Notes: generated by a model from the sequence alone, not told the origin. A stretch of 64,000 nt of DNA from Saccharum officinarum (GCA_020631735.1 CM036159.1:23227511-23291510); one strand, 5' to 3'; positions 34,486 to 46,067 are shown, counted from the first letter of the stretch. Numbers and translations: made by a program.

Positions 34486-35356
34486 CATTCCTATGTGTTT
34501 GACGCGTGGCACGATTTGATTCACGTGTAAAATATACTCACATGCCAGATATGCACAGGCTTGAACTGACGGATCGAGTTACACACGGACACACCGGTAC
34601 AGCACAACAATGACATTCAGATCAAGTTATATTACGAATTAGCAGCCGAGGAGACGACGACCAAATCAGAGCAGGAATGGCTTCCTGTAGATGTCAAACA
34701 TCTCTGAAGAACAAAGCTGAGGCTCCTGCGTACATATATACATGCAGCCGAGAGTGAGTGAGTGAGAGGAGTGGCGGTTCAACAATCACGCCGTGTCGAC
34801 ATGAAGAAGATCACCTGCACGCCGCTGGACGGTATCATCCAGCGGACGAAGGAGCCGAGCCTGCCGGGGAGGCGGCGGCTCCCCTGGCCGTCGCGGATCC
34901 TCGTCCTCATCGCGCTCAGCAGCCGCCCGTACGTCGTCCCGGCTCCGCCTCCACGGCCTTGATGAAGCTGTCCGTCATGGCGCCGATCGAAGACGACTCA
35001 TCAGAAAATCCCTGCTTTCAATGCATCATGTTCATATCCATGATCAGGGCAACATCTGAACCTGCATCTCATCGCAACTGTTTCGACACACAGCAGAGGA
35101 GTTTTGGTTGAGAGCTGGACATACGCTGGCGTCGGCGGACTTCTGGTCGTCGCTGCAGCCGCTGATGGAGATGGCCAGGCCTCCGTTGGGGCGCTTCGTC
35201 ATGCCCGAAGGGCGGGAGTGATTCTCCCACTGCCAGTACCCAGTTCTTGAAATGCAGATCGGCAAGCAACGTGTCATTAATTTTCTGATAGATATGTTCT
35301 GAACATCTACAGCTGAAATGCAGAGCCTGCAACTGCATGGTAGTTGGTACCTACAT

Positions 35357-35667
35357 TGTGAGATCACCGCTCGCTGCGGCGGCGATCTGGGAAGAAGCAG
35401 GCTATTCTAGGGAGAAGAAAAGCAGGGAGGAAGAACTACGCCGGCTGAGGACCGGCTTGAAAAGCAAGTTGATAGAGTATTTGGTTTGATAATTGTTACA
35501 GACTCAATTCACCTCCACACTACTTATCCTCGGCGGCAGCTATCTTGGCCTCACAGGCAGCGCAAGCCCACTCAGAGCTGGCCAGGCGCACATTTGGAGT
35601 CTTGGGCCTTCTACTGCGCCTGGGCCGGGGTACAGCTTCAGGTTCACCAGGATGTGGGCTGCTGACA
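35357..35667 (-). repeat. Reina-type 3' LTR
   Basis: 311 bp, TGTGAGATCACC...GCTGACA on the plus strand. The only difference from the other LTR is a G here versus a C in 'cacatttgNagtcttgg'. Confidence 0.95.
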
Positions 35668-38600
35668 CCCCCTGTCCTTGAGACCCGGCATGTCCCCATG
35701 CCGGAGCAGCAGGGAACTGTTGCTTGATGAAGACAGCATCCTCCCAGGTCGCCAAGTCAGTAGGTAGTCCAGACCATTTGATCAAGAGCTGGGGCACTGA
35801 GCGCGAGCCACGTTGGTGAAGGCGACGCTGGAGCACTTGCTCAGGAACCTGCAGAGCTTCAGTAGGTTCAGGAAGGTCTGATGAGCATGCAGTACCTGAT
35901 GGAGGCGCCGGCTTGAGAAGGGAAACATGAAAAACTGGGTGGATTGATGAAGTAGGAGGCAACTGTAATTTGTATGCCACTGAACCGATCTTCTCAATGA
36001 TCTTGAAGGGGCCATAATACTTGAAACAGAGTTTGTGATGTGACCGTGGGGCGAGGGATGACTGAACATATGGCTGCATACGAAGGTAGACACTGTCACC
36101 CATCTGGAAGCTGCGGTCAGAGCGGTGTTTATCCGCTTGGGTCTTCATACGCTGCTGAGCACGTAGAAGGTGCTGACGAACTGAGGATAGCATTGTCTCA
36201 CGCTCAGCCATCAGTGTGGCGACGTCCGGAACAGGAGGAACAGCTTCAGTAGTGATGCCAAAGTACCTGGGAGGGTGGCCGTATAGCACTTCAAAAGGTG
36301 ATCGACCCAGAGCAGAATGGTCACAAGTGTTGTACCAGTACTCGGCTAAGGGCAGCCACTTCAACCATTGTCGCGGACAGGAATGGATGAAACAACGCAG
36401 GTATGTCTCGAGGCACTGATTGACGCGCTCGGTCTGACCATCCGACTGAGGGTGATAGGCTGTGCTCATACAGAGTTGCACCTGAGCCAAACGGAATAGT
36501 TCCTTCCAGAATGTACTTGTGAAAATGGGGTCACGATCAGAAATGATGTGAGTTGGCATGCCATGTAACCGAAAGACAGAATCCAGAAAAATTTGTGCCA
36601 CCTTTTGAGCTGTAAAAGGATGGTGGAGGGGAATGAAGTGTGCAAACTTACTGAATTTGTCCACAACCACCATAATGCAATTTGTTGAACCCGAAGTTGG
36701 TAGCCCATCAACGAAATCCATACTGATAATCTGCCATGATTCGGTAGGAACTGGCAAGGGAGAAAGAAGTCCTGGGTACTGTGCACGGTCAGGTTTTGCC
36801 TGATGACAGATAGAACAGGTAGCAACAAAGTGCTTGATGTCAGATTTCATGCCCTTCCAGTAGAATAACTGCTTGAGGCGACTGTGAGTGACTGGGAATC
36901 CGGAGTGTCGCCAAGGGCGCTGGAATGCAGAGCCGAGATCACCTGCTGCTGCATCGCTTTGTTGGAACCGAGCCAAATGCGCCCTTTGTGCCGAAGTACA
37001 CCACTGGTCAGAGAAAATGGAGGGTGCGAAGCTGGGCTGACAGCCAATTCCTGAAGCAACTTGACGGCAACTGGGTCAGAATTATATCCCGCAATCACCT
37101 CGGACAGCCATGCTGGGGAGGAAGCTGAGACGGCATGTAACTGAGAAGGAGCGGCCGGGTGCCTAGATAGGGCATCGGCGGCCAGGTTGGAAGTACCTGG
37201 TTTGTAGACAACCTTATACTGCAAACCAGTCAGCTTTGTGAACATACGGAGCTGCCACGGAGTATGGAGGCGCTGATCAGTAATATGTGTGAGGCTCCTC
37301 TGATCTGTGAATATAGTGAATTCCGAATGTTGGAGGTAAGAACGCCACTGCTCAACGGCTACGAGGATTGCAAGATACTCCTTATCATACGTGGACAGTC
37401 CTCGGGTGCGTGGACCCAGCGATCGGCTCACAAAAGCGAGAGGATGACCATCTTGCAAGAGGACTGCACCCACCCCCGAGTCACTAGCATCAGTTTGAAG
37501 CTGGAATGGTTTGTTGAAATCTGGTAAGGACAGAACAGGTGCTGTGGTTAAGGCAGATTTGAGAGCACCAAATGCCGAAGTATGAGCTGCTGTCCAGACA
37601 AAGAGAGAGCCCTTCTTGAGCAGATCATTGAGAGGACGGGCAAGCACCGCGAAGTGTTGGACAAACTTGCGGTAGTAGCCTGCTAGCCCCAGGAAACTGC
37701 GCAATTGTTTGGCATCAGTAGGTGGCGGCCATTGCTGAATGGACTCAATCTTGGAAGGGTCGGTGCCTACCCCCTTGGAACTGATCACATGACCGAGGTA
37801 TGATATGGATTCCTGGGCAAACTTGCATTTACTGAGCTTAATCAACCACTGATCTTTGGCCAATAAGTCAAACACTTGCCTGAGATGGACGAGGTGTTGC
37901 TCAAAGGAGGAGCTGTAAACCAAAATGTCATCGAAAAAGACAATAACACATTTGCGAAGAAGATGCTTGAGGGTGGTATTCATTGCGCCCTGGAAAGTGT
38001 TTGGAGCACCAGTGAGACCAAAAGACATGACGGTGTACTCAAAATGACCCCAATGTGTCTGGAAGGCGGTCTTGTACTCTTCTCCAGGAGCTAGGCGGAT
38101 TTGATTGAACCCGGCGCGGAGGTCGAGACAAGAAAACCAGTGGGCTGAAGAAAGTTCGTCCAACAACTCGTCAATGACCGGGATCGGAAATTTGGTCTTC
38201 ATTGTTAATGCATTCAGCATACGGTAGTCCACGCACATGCGCCAGGATTTATCCTTCTTCCGCACAAGAAGGACCGGAGAAGAGAAGGGGCTCGAGCTTG
38301 GACGAATCATACCAGTCTGCAGCAGTTCGGAAACTTGAGTTTCGATCTCGGTCTTCAATTTGGGAGAGTACCGGTACTGACGAATAGAAACAGGTTGAGC
38401 GCCCGGAACCAACGGGATCGAATGATCACAATTGCGGCGTGGAGGCAATGTTGTTGGTTCAGCGAATAAGGAACTGAATTCATCCAGTAACTGCTGCACT
38501 GGAGGTGGCACAGGGGGAACGGAGGTTGAAGACTCGACGGAACTGATGTTGAATAGCTGAAGTAGCGAACTGTCAGAATCAATAGAGGCCATGCCCTTCA

Positions 38601-40749
38601 GGAACCGAAACCCGGAGCCATAAGGGATTGACATCCATTTATCCTTCCAACTGACGCGCATGGGCGAGAAGGCTTCCAACCAGTCCATGCCTAGGATGAT
38701 ATCAAAAGAACCCAATGGAATCACTTTGAACGTAGAATGGAAGCTATGGCCCTGCACTGACCACTCGACTTGAGGCAGCTCTGAATCACAAGTTATAGTG
38801 CCTCCATCTGCAACACGCACCAACATTGGAACGGCAAGCTTCCTCATAACCGCCATGGTTGCTGCTAGAGTGGAACTGATGAAGGAGTGGCTACTGCCTG
38901 AGTCAACTAGAATAAGCACCTTCTTGTCAGCTAGAAACCCAGAAAACTGCATAGTATGTGGAGCAGAGGAACCATTCATTGCCGCAACAGATATAGCTAA
39001 GAAGGCTTGAGCCGATTCATCCTGCTCGGACTGTGGTTCATCTTCTGGCAACTCAAAAGCATCCTGGCAAAGAGCCCATACCTCCTGTAGAGCGTGGAGC
39101 TGTGGAGTGGCAGAACAACGATGACCAGGTGTCCATTTGTCACCACACCGCATGCACAGGCCGCGAGCGCGCCGGAACGACTTTAAGGAGGCGAACTTGT
39201 CGTCAGGTCCCGGAAGCTTGGCTTGCTCAGCCTTGTCATCGAAGGGACGAGCGGCCGGAGGCGGCAATGGAAGAGTGCCTCGACTGCTCGCGTGCCGCTG
39301 GTACTGAGCGGAGTCGACACGCCTGAAATCCTTGCGTCGGATGGGCTCCGCGGCTTCTTCCTGCAAGAGAGCGAGAGTGTACGCAGTATCCAAGCTTGCA
39401 GGACGGGCAACCAGAACAACAACACGTATATCATCCCGTAAACCATCGATGAATCTTGTGGTATAGGAGAGGAGGTCAGGATTTGGGTTGTAGGCCTTGA
39501 GTTGTTCGATGAGTGCTTGGTACCGATCGACATAGTCGGAGACAGTGGAAGTTTGGCGGATGTTGTAATGTTGCCGCAGGAGGAGTTCGTGTTGGTCTCG
39601 GTTGAAGCGCTCGAGGACCATAGAGCAGAATTTGGTCCAGTCAGTGGAGGACAGGAGGTTTTCGACAGACTGGAGCCAACGTTTGGCGGGACCAATGAAG
39701 TGCATGGTCGCCACACGAACCCACATTGGCGATTCGACGGCATACATCTCAAAGTAATTCACAGCGCAGGTGATCCAGAACTGCGCGTGTTCGCCATCAA
39801 ATTTTGGAAACTCGAGCTTGGGAAGGCGACCCAGGTGGGCGGGGTTGGGAAGGATGTTGCTGGTTGCAGAGGGAGGATGGAATGGAGGATATGGTGGAGA
39901 AGTGGGTGGGGAATTGGGCGGAGGATAGACTAGGTTGGAATGAGTTGCGTCCTTGGAATTGGTGAGTTGGGGAATTGGTAGAGGATTGGGAGGGTTAGGG
40001 AGATGGAAGCTGAAGGACGAAGATGGGTCGGGAGGGATTGGAGGATGGTGTGGGTAATAGGGATGAAATTGGGCGGGCTGGGGAATAGGATTCAGGCGAG
40101 GGAAGACAGGAGGAGGAGGACGAGGTGACGTACCGCCGAACGGAGAGTGGGTTAGGGTCGTCACCGACCCCAAACCCTGCACGCAGTGCCCACTGGGCCA
40201 GTCGACCGTAGCTCCGGCAGATGGGCGCGCGGAGGCCGACTCAACGACGGTGACGATGCCGGAACGGAAGTCGCTCGGCTGCGTTCCCGGTTGCTGGAGA
40301 GGCTTGGCGAGGCGCCGGACTTCCAGCCGCAGGTCGTGGATGGATGCTTCCACCCAGGGGCGCCATTCCTCGAACACCTGATGCGCGTTCTCCAGGGACT
40401 CCACCCGATCGTCCCGCTCGTCGCGGATCTCCGCGACCCGGATGAGCTCGAGGTCATCCGCGCGCTGCTCCAGTTCCCCAACGCGAAGGTCGACGGAGCG
40501 GTTCCAGTCGTCCGCCACCGCCATGGCCTCGGATTGGGCGGAGCAGTACGCCTCCAGGGCGGACACGCGAGCCGGAGCAGAGGCAACAGTGGCGCTGGCG
40601 TTCTCGAGAGCGGTGAGGCGCCGATCCGTTTCCGCTGCGCGCTCCTGGTTCGCGGACTCCGATCCGGCGAACTTCGCCTCCCATTTGGCGTCGAAGGAGT
40701 CGAAGCGCTTCAGCACCTCCTCGAACGCAGATTTCACGGTAGGAACCAT
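35540..40749 (-). pseudogene. Reina-type gag-pol polyprotein (one frameshift)
   Basis: The likely start is 40749 (MVPTVKSAFEEVLKRFDSFD). Domains in order: a coiled-coil-like N-terminus; a proline-rich linker; gag (FDGEHAQFWITCAVNYFEMY); zinc knuckle CMRCGDKWTPGHRC; protease with LVDSGSSHSFI; RT with CVDYRMLNALT, FSCLDLRAGFNQI and IVFFDDILVY; RNase H (QTDASDSGVGAVLL); integrase with MDFVDGL, ISDRDPIF and the TERVN region; chromodomain (QLLIKWSGLPTDLATWED). Gag and pol share one frame down to about 36909, where a base is missing in 'ggcgacac'; the frame then continues to a stop at 35540. The chromodomain lies before the LTR, and the last 40 or so codons run into the 3' LTR. With the base restored in the raw reads the element could be intact. 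Confidence 0.93.
35668..35678 (-). other. Reina-type polypurine tract
   Basis: 'aaggacagggg' on the minus strand directly before the 3' LTR. Confidence 0.65.
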
Positions 40750-40826
40750 GACGCCGCGGGATCTCTGCAGACGGGTGAAGTGGTCGTGGTCGCCGGCGTG
40801 ATCCAGATCGCAGGCCCAAGACCGAC

Positions 40827-40839
40827 GGCTTTGATACCA
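40827..40839 (-). other. Reina-type primer-binding site
   Basis: TGGTATCAAAGCC on the minus strand, one base inside the 5' LTR. It matches the initiator tRNA-Met site except for A in place of the usual G. Confidence 0.85.
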
Positions 40840-40840
40840 G

Positions 40841-41151
40841 TGTGAGATCACCGCTCGCTGCGGCGGCGATCTGGGAAGAAGCAGGCTATTCTAGGGAGAA
40901 GAAAAGCAGGGAGGAAGAACTACGCCGGCTGAGGACCGGCTTGAAAAGCAAGTTGATAGAGTATTTGGTTTGATAATTGTTACAGACTCAATTCACCTCC
41001 ACACTACTTATCCTCGGCGGCAGCTATCTTGGCCTCACAGGCAGCGCAAGCCCACTCAGAGCTGGCCAGGCGCACATTTGCAGTCTTGGGCCTTCTACTG
41101 CGCCTGGGCCGGGGTACAGCTTCAGGTTCACCAGGATGTGGGCTGCTGACA
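40841..41151 (-). repeat. Reina-type 5' LTR
   Basis: 311 bp, nearly identical to 35357-35667. Its outer edge is seven bases from the metacaspase 5' splice site at 41159/41158. Confidence 0.95.
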
Positions 41152-42042
41152 TACATACCTGGACATGCGGCAGAGGTAGGGGAGGTCGAGGATGGTGCCG
41201 CTGTGGCAGGTGTCCACGATGGCGTGCAGCTTCACGCCCTTGCCCAGCGGCCGCACGATGGTGGCGTTGATCTCGTCGTCCAGGATCTTGCCGCTCCGCT
41301 CGAAGTCCATGGGGCACAGCGCCTCGTTGTACCCGTCCACCTCGTCGTCGTTCATGTCCAGCTTCTGCATGCCGTGGCCGGAGAAGTGGAACACCAGCGA
41401 GTCGCCGCCGCGGGAGCCCTCCACCAGCCACCGCATCGCCCGCAGCAGGTTCTCCCTCGTCGGCACCCTGGTGGGGTCACTCTCCTTTTCTGTCGCCAGT
41501 CGCCACATGCATGCAAGAAATCAATCAGTCTTCGCTACCTCTCGAATGGTTCTTGATGAACGACGATCCAATCCAAGCAAGTCTAATCAATTTACCGGTG
41601 AGCTCCAGGATGCAGGCGCTCGGGAACCGAACCTGTCGCAGAGGAGGCTCCTCATCTCCTTGACGTCGTTGACCGTGCCCCTGAGCTCATGCTTGGTGCC
41701 CGTGTAGCTGACCCCGACCAGGAGCGCCCGCTTGCTCCCGCCGTCGCTCACCCTCCTAGGATAGCCCGCCGGGATCTCGAGGAGCCCCGCGGGGACCGGC
41801 GGCGGCCGCGGCAGCGAGGCTGCCGCCGCGAGCGTCCTCGTCGTCGTGGCGCTCTCGCCCACGGCGCCGCCGCGCTGGTGGTGGTGGTGCTCGATGCGCG
41901 TCACCCCGTGGCAGAACGCGCACCGGACGCTAGAGCCGGAGGACCCGGGCGGCGGCGCCACGAGGCCCATGCCGCAGTGGCCGCACCACGACGTCGCCGC
42001 CGTCTCCCCGCTCGCCATGCCGACCGGCCTCGTGTTGCCCAT

Positions 42043-42320
42043 GAGGATGAAACTTCCGTCGTCGTCGTCTTTAACACGAACAGTGTTGTTCTAGATGCCG
42101 GAAGTGCGTACGCAGAGCAAGTCATATGATGCGCCCCGCCCGTTGCGCGCTAGGAGTACTGGCTTGCTAGTGACGCAACGGTTCCTTTATTCCGAGGGCC
42201 GAACAAATTAAATTGTGGCCCCATCTGCCAGCTGTTTTCTTTGATCTGTGGTTAACACAGAATGTGATTCGTGCCATACTGTCTTGTGAGGATAAACGGA
42301 TGTTAATGCTGTATGAGCTT
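42043..42320 (-). promoter_or_regulatory. 5' flank of metacaspase copy 1, shared with copy 2
   Basis: The upstream DNA, including 'acgcaacggttcctttattc' and 'cacagaatgtgattcgtgcc', is closely matched upstream of copy 2 (about 46946-47135). The duplication therefore carried a few hundred bases of flank. No TATA box is certain. Confidence 0.6.
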
Positions 42321-42459
42321 CAACGAGAATCTATTATTATGACTTGTTATGCATGGGCATTTTCCATGCAAAATATGCGGCTACAAACAATTCAATGTGA
42401 CTTAAACTCTTGGAAAATGTCTTTGAAAGTGCACCCCTGAAATAAAACCGTGGCGTTAG

Positions 42460-42860
42460 CACGGGCACCATACTAGTACATCCTAGTCATCAATATTCTC
42501 TCCTCTATACTCAATTCTTCCGCACCTATCCATCTTCTATATCATCATCTATCCACTGTAGGGGCCCACTTGTCACTTTATATAAATATATCCATGTGAC
42601 ATCTTGTTTTGAAGTATCTATTGAAACGAATTTAATGGTACAATCGAAATTTAATTTGGTTCTTTTGATTTGTGAGTTATAATATTTTTTTTGTTGGTTG
42701 AAGCAGTGGGGCCCGCCATGGAAATCTCCCGCATGCGCGTGCATGCGCGCGTCGCTGCTGCCTCTAGTTTAGCATACGTCCTCAATTCCTCCACAAATAG
42801 CGGATGATGCTGCTTTACCGGGACCTTTGCAGTACCCGCTGCAACGCTTTTTACGATAAA
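42460..42860 (+). repeat. dispersed repeat, copy B
   Basis: Same family and orientation as 33150-33615, with 'caattcttccgcacctatcc' and 'caatcgaaatttaatttggt'. Confidence 0.7.
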
Positions 42861-43078
42861 AGTGTCCTGCAGGATTGTTTATAGGACCGCAGTCAATCTT
42901 AATTCCTGCGTTGCAAGACCGGCAGCCTCAGCCGCATCCTCATCTACGTGGAGCATAAACTTTTGTTGAGGCTAACAACGCTGTTAGCTTGCGTTGGCCA
43001 TGCCCTTAGCGGTCTCTAAACTTACGTTGTTGTGTCATCCTAGTTTTTAAAGTTGCAAAACAGTCGTTTGGTTACTTA

Positions 43079-43309
43079 GGGTATGTTTAGTAGGTGAAAA
43101 GTTCCTGTAGCACGTTTCGTTGTTATTTGACAAATATTATCCAATCACGAAGTAACTAGGCTCAAAAGATTCATCCCGACATTTACAGACAAACTGTGCA
43201 ATTAGTTATTTTTTTACCTACATTTAATACTCCATGCATGTGTCCAAATATTTGATGTGATGGGTGGAAGAGAAAATATTTTAGGTTCGCATGGGAAGTG
43301 AACACAGCC
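43079..43309. mobile_element. Tourist-like MITE
   Basis: Begins GGGTATGTTTAGTAGG after TTA and ends with sequence whose reverse complement is about AGGCTGTGTTCACTTCC. The interior ('gtaactaggctcaaaaga', 'actccatgcatg') matches the other Tourist copies in the window. The right target copy is not clear. Confidence 0.65.
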
Positions 43310-43498
43310 TGGGTGGGTCCAATCGGGCGTGACACGCATTGAACTAATGCAAATACTGGGTCCAAACCCTATCGCTGGGACTGGGAGCCTCCTTCGCCGC
43401 CAGCCGTCGTCACATCCATCGCCCCTCGCCGTAGCTTCCTCTGTCCCGCATCCGCTGTATATCCCGCCATGTCTCCGGGTGCTGCTGAGCTCCGTCAC

Positions 43499-44870
43499 CA
43501 CGGCGATGGACATGCTGCCGGGGGGACGTCGTCAGGGCATCCGCGGACGCCGAGGAGCTCGCGGGGTAGGTGTCCCGGCAGACGTGGCGCACGGCAGCGT
43601 GGCTGCGTCCCGTCCCGGAGGACGACCACGCGGGGCGAGGCGTGCGCTCAGTGCTCGCGCAGTTTGCGACCGGCGTGACGCCTGACGCCGAGGACGCCAG
43701 GCTCGTGCTCGCCCGCGTCGGCGTCGTCACCTGTTCGGACTGCCCCGAGGATGCCTCGTTCCTGGAGACCGAGCTGCTGGAGCGCCTAGAGACGACGACA
43801 ATGACCTCGTGCTCATCGGTGGCCTCATGGCGTTCTTGCTCTACTGCCGCGTCGTCTTGTTTGACCGAATTGATGATTCTAGCAAGGCCGGCAAGGCTGC
43901 GATGGTGAACAGGCTCCCGCCGAGGTGCGCGGGAGGAGTCAACCGGGAGGCGCTGCAGTGCCCGATCACGCTGGAGCTGATGACGGTGGCCATTGCCCAG
44001 ACGTACGACCTTGTTGGAGCTTATGATGGTAGCCATCGGCTTACACTGACGAAACTGAAAACAAAAAACACTGTACAAGTCTGAAAAGCATTCTGAAACT
44101 GAGCATTCAGTCCAGGTAACGCGCGCATGGTGGTATGCAACAGACGGCGAGTCCATCAAGAAGTGGATCAAGAGCGGGTGCCGGACGTGCCCCGTCACCG
44201 GCGAGAGGCTCTGCAGCGCCGATCTCGTGACGAACGTCGCGGCACACGGGGTCATCTCGAGCAGCTCCTCCTCTGCCGGGGTGTCTCACTCCACGAGCCC
44301 AGTAGCAAAGCATCGGCCACTGGTGCACGGTCGACAAAGACCGCCACGCCGTTCGGCACGGCCGCAGCTGGCATCGTGCGCCTCTACGCAGCGTTCCTAA
44401 TGGCAAGGCTGTCCAGCGGCGTGCCCGAGGAGCAGAAGAAGACGACTTACGGACGTGCCTCGTGGAGGTGGATGCCGTGCCATGGCTGCTCCACCTGCTC
44501 TCCTCCACGGACGCGTCCGTGCAGGACAACGCCGTGAACGTGGAGGCCAGTGGGGCGGGCGCTGGTGGAAGCCGGAGAGCCGGGCCTCATCATCGACGCC
44601 GTGAACGTGCCCGCCAAGGTCGAGGTGCGGCAGAACATGGCGGCCGTCCTGTTCTACCTCTCGTCGAACCCAGACTCCCAGAGTACTGCGACGAGATCAG
44701 CCGCATCCCATGGACGCGCTCGCTGGCCTGCTGGACTCGTCCGCCGGAGACAACGACCTCTTCTGGAGCAGCCGACCGGCAAGCGGGCTGTCGTGGTGAG
44801 CTTGGAGTTGGCGACGAGGGCTCGTGGACTCCCTCAGTGAGGCAGCATCGTGGTCGGCGGAGGAGCATTA
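43499..44870 (+). pseudogene. U-box/ARM E3 ubiquitin-ligase-like pseudogene (PUB18/19 style)
   Basis: Three traces in changing frames support this. FLETELLERLE near 43760 resembles the U-box N-terminal domain of plant PUB proteins. LQCPITLELMT at about 43951-43983 is the start of a U-box, and after about 130 unrelated bases the U-box resumes at about 44147 with ESIKKWIKSGCRTCPVTGE. A GC-rich tail (44440-44830) contains ARM-like phrases (WLLHLLSSTDASVQDNA, NMAAVLFYLSSN) with shifts between them. A live protein would pair an E2 enzyme with substrates through the ARM repeats. Several frameshifts, stops and the insertion make this copy dead. The minus-strand frame at 43410-44255 is a GC-rich shadow. 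Confidence 0.75.
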
Positions 44871-44979
44871 GTCCAACACTTCAACACAAGAAAGCGCTGG
44901 GTGGGGGGTGGGGTATTCGCATTAGTTCAACGTGCGTCACACCCGGTTGGACCCAACTGATACCTGAACAGTGACTAGG

Positions 44980-46067
44980 CACCCAAACGATTGTTTTAGA
45001 ACTTTAGGGACCAAGATGACACAGCAGCGCAAGTTTAGCGACCAATGGTGTACTTTACTCAATTAGAAAATTAGAAAATGTGTTCGCGCGGTTATAACAA
45101 CCTTGGCATCTACTCCCTCGGTCCTCCGTCCCTAAATATAAAGAATGAAGAATCCTAAGAGGACCCCTAAATATAACAGGTGCCTAAGATTTCACATTAC
45201 CATCAGTCGACATGCTCGCACGTCTGATTGCAAATCGATGGTCCAGATTCAGTCGTGCCTCCTTCTTCTTCCTTCGTTCCCCCGCACACTGTTCATTTTC
45301 CCCGCAACGCTTGCACCAGACGGCCACGTGCCCGCGCTCGCCCCACTCCTTCCTCAACTCCGGCGGGCATAGAAGAAAAGGGGTTTGGGGGAGGAAGGCC
45401 GACCAGGCGGTGGGAATAGTGGCAGGGTGGTTTAAGGGCCCTAACGGCAGTGGAGGCAGCCGGGCCAAGTCAGGATAGGGGAGCTCCATGGTCGAAGCTC
45501 CATGGCCACGTAAGGAGGGGGAGGGGAAGAAGGTGGCCGTCACCATGGCCGCGGAGGTCCGACAAAACCCTAGCGCGTCGCGGTGGGATGGTGGGCAACG
45601 CTAGGGGCGAGGATGAGGTGGAGGGCGTGGCCGCCGACGAGGTAGGCGGGGATGCGGCGTGAGGATGAGGAGGTGAATAAGGCGAGGATGAGGAGTGGGC
45701 GCGAGACAGAAGAGGAACAAGAGGTTGAAGACGACTGAGGGAAATGCGGATCCTCAGTTGACTGCGCCTAAGACAGACCCTAAATACAAAGACAGATATA
45801 TCTTTGACGGGTCACGTGTTTAGGAACCGCGCGATCGTTTTTTCCTCCTCACCGGCACCATACTTACCCCACGCTGCCTCATGCATACCTCTTTTGTCGT
45901 CCGCTCCCTCGTGCTTTCCACCACGTGTGGGCGGCGGCTATCGCCCCCCTTGACCCCACCCTCTCCTAATAACAGGGCTGCCGACAACCACTCTTGGCAC
46001 GATGCCCCAACCGCTAGTCCCGTCCAACCGCCATCTCCCACCGCCCTGGTGTGGGGCGCCCCCACAG
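44980..46067. other. no gene seen; GC-rich possible MITE or captured fragment
   Basis: A Stowaway-like end ('ctactccctcggtcc', 45112) is followed by about 600 GC-rich bases. 'cctaaatataacaggtgcct' near 45167 is loosely mirrored by 'gcgcctaagacagaccctaa' near 45763. This could be a transposon that captured genic DNA, but no protein family is recognisable. Confidence 0.3.

Larger units (their letters stand above)
35357..41151 (-). mobile_element. Reina-type Ty3/gypsy chromovirus, very young insertion
   Basis: 5795 bp with 311-bp LTRs (35357-35667, 40841-41151) that differ at only one base, and a perfect 5-bp target duplication TACAT (35352-35356, 41152-41156). On the minus strand: 5' LTR, initiator-Met-like primer site, one long gag-pol frame, polypurine tract, 3' LTR. 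Short LTRs, total size and a C-terminal chromodomain fit the Reina clade. At 1.3e-8 substitutions per site per year one difference implies roughly 0.1 million years, with a wide error. A single base missing near 36909 breaks the frame before integrase. Confidence 0.95.
34666..42042 (-). pseudogene. type I metacaspase copy 1, split by a gypsy element
   Basis: Five exons can be placed: 42042-41596, 41489-41159, 35245-35125, 35011-34815 and 34725-34666, all with GT-AG borders. Exon 1 encodes an LSD1-type zinc finger (WCGHCG, VRCAFCHGVTRI) and the start of the p20 domain (KRALLVGVSYTG). Exon 2 has the catalytic His in FHFSGHG and Cys in VDTCHSG. Exon 4 has the p10 region (GAMTDSFIKAVE) and exon 5 ends RKPFLL. 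The enzyme is a cysteine protease that cuts after Arg/Lys and in plants modulates programmed cell death. A 5.8 kb Reina-type element lies in intron 2. One base is missing near 41627 and another near 34939, each shifting the frame. Read literally it is a pseudogene, although both losses are in short G runs and could be assembly errors. Confidence 0.88.

Noticed and set aside
39183..39752. 189-codon frame inside the Reina element in another reading frame
   Set aside because: Shadow of gag: the main frame has recognisable gag and zinc-knuckle motifs over the same bases.
43410..44255. 281-codon minus-strand frame opposite the U-box pseudogene
   Set aside because: GC-rich DNA keeps antisense frames open by chance. 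The protein has no family motif, while the plus strand carries U-box and ARM traces.
45184..45546. Frames on both strands in the GC-rich stretch at 45.2-45.7 kb
   Set aside because: No family motif, and both strands are equally open. Kept only as a possible captured fragment.
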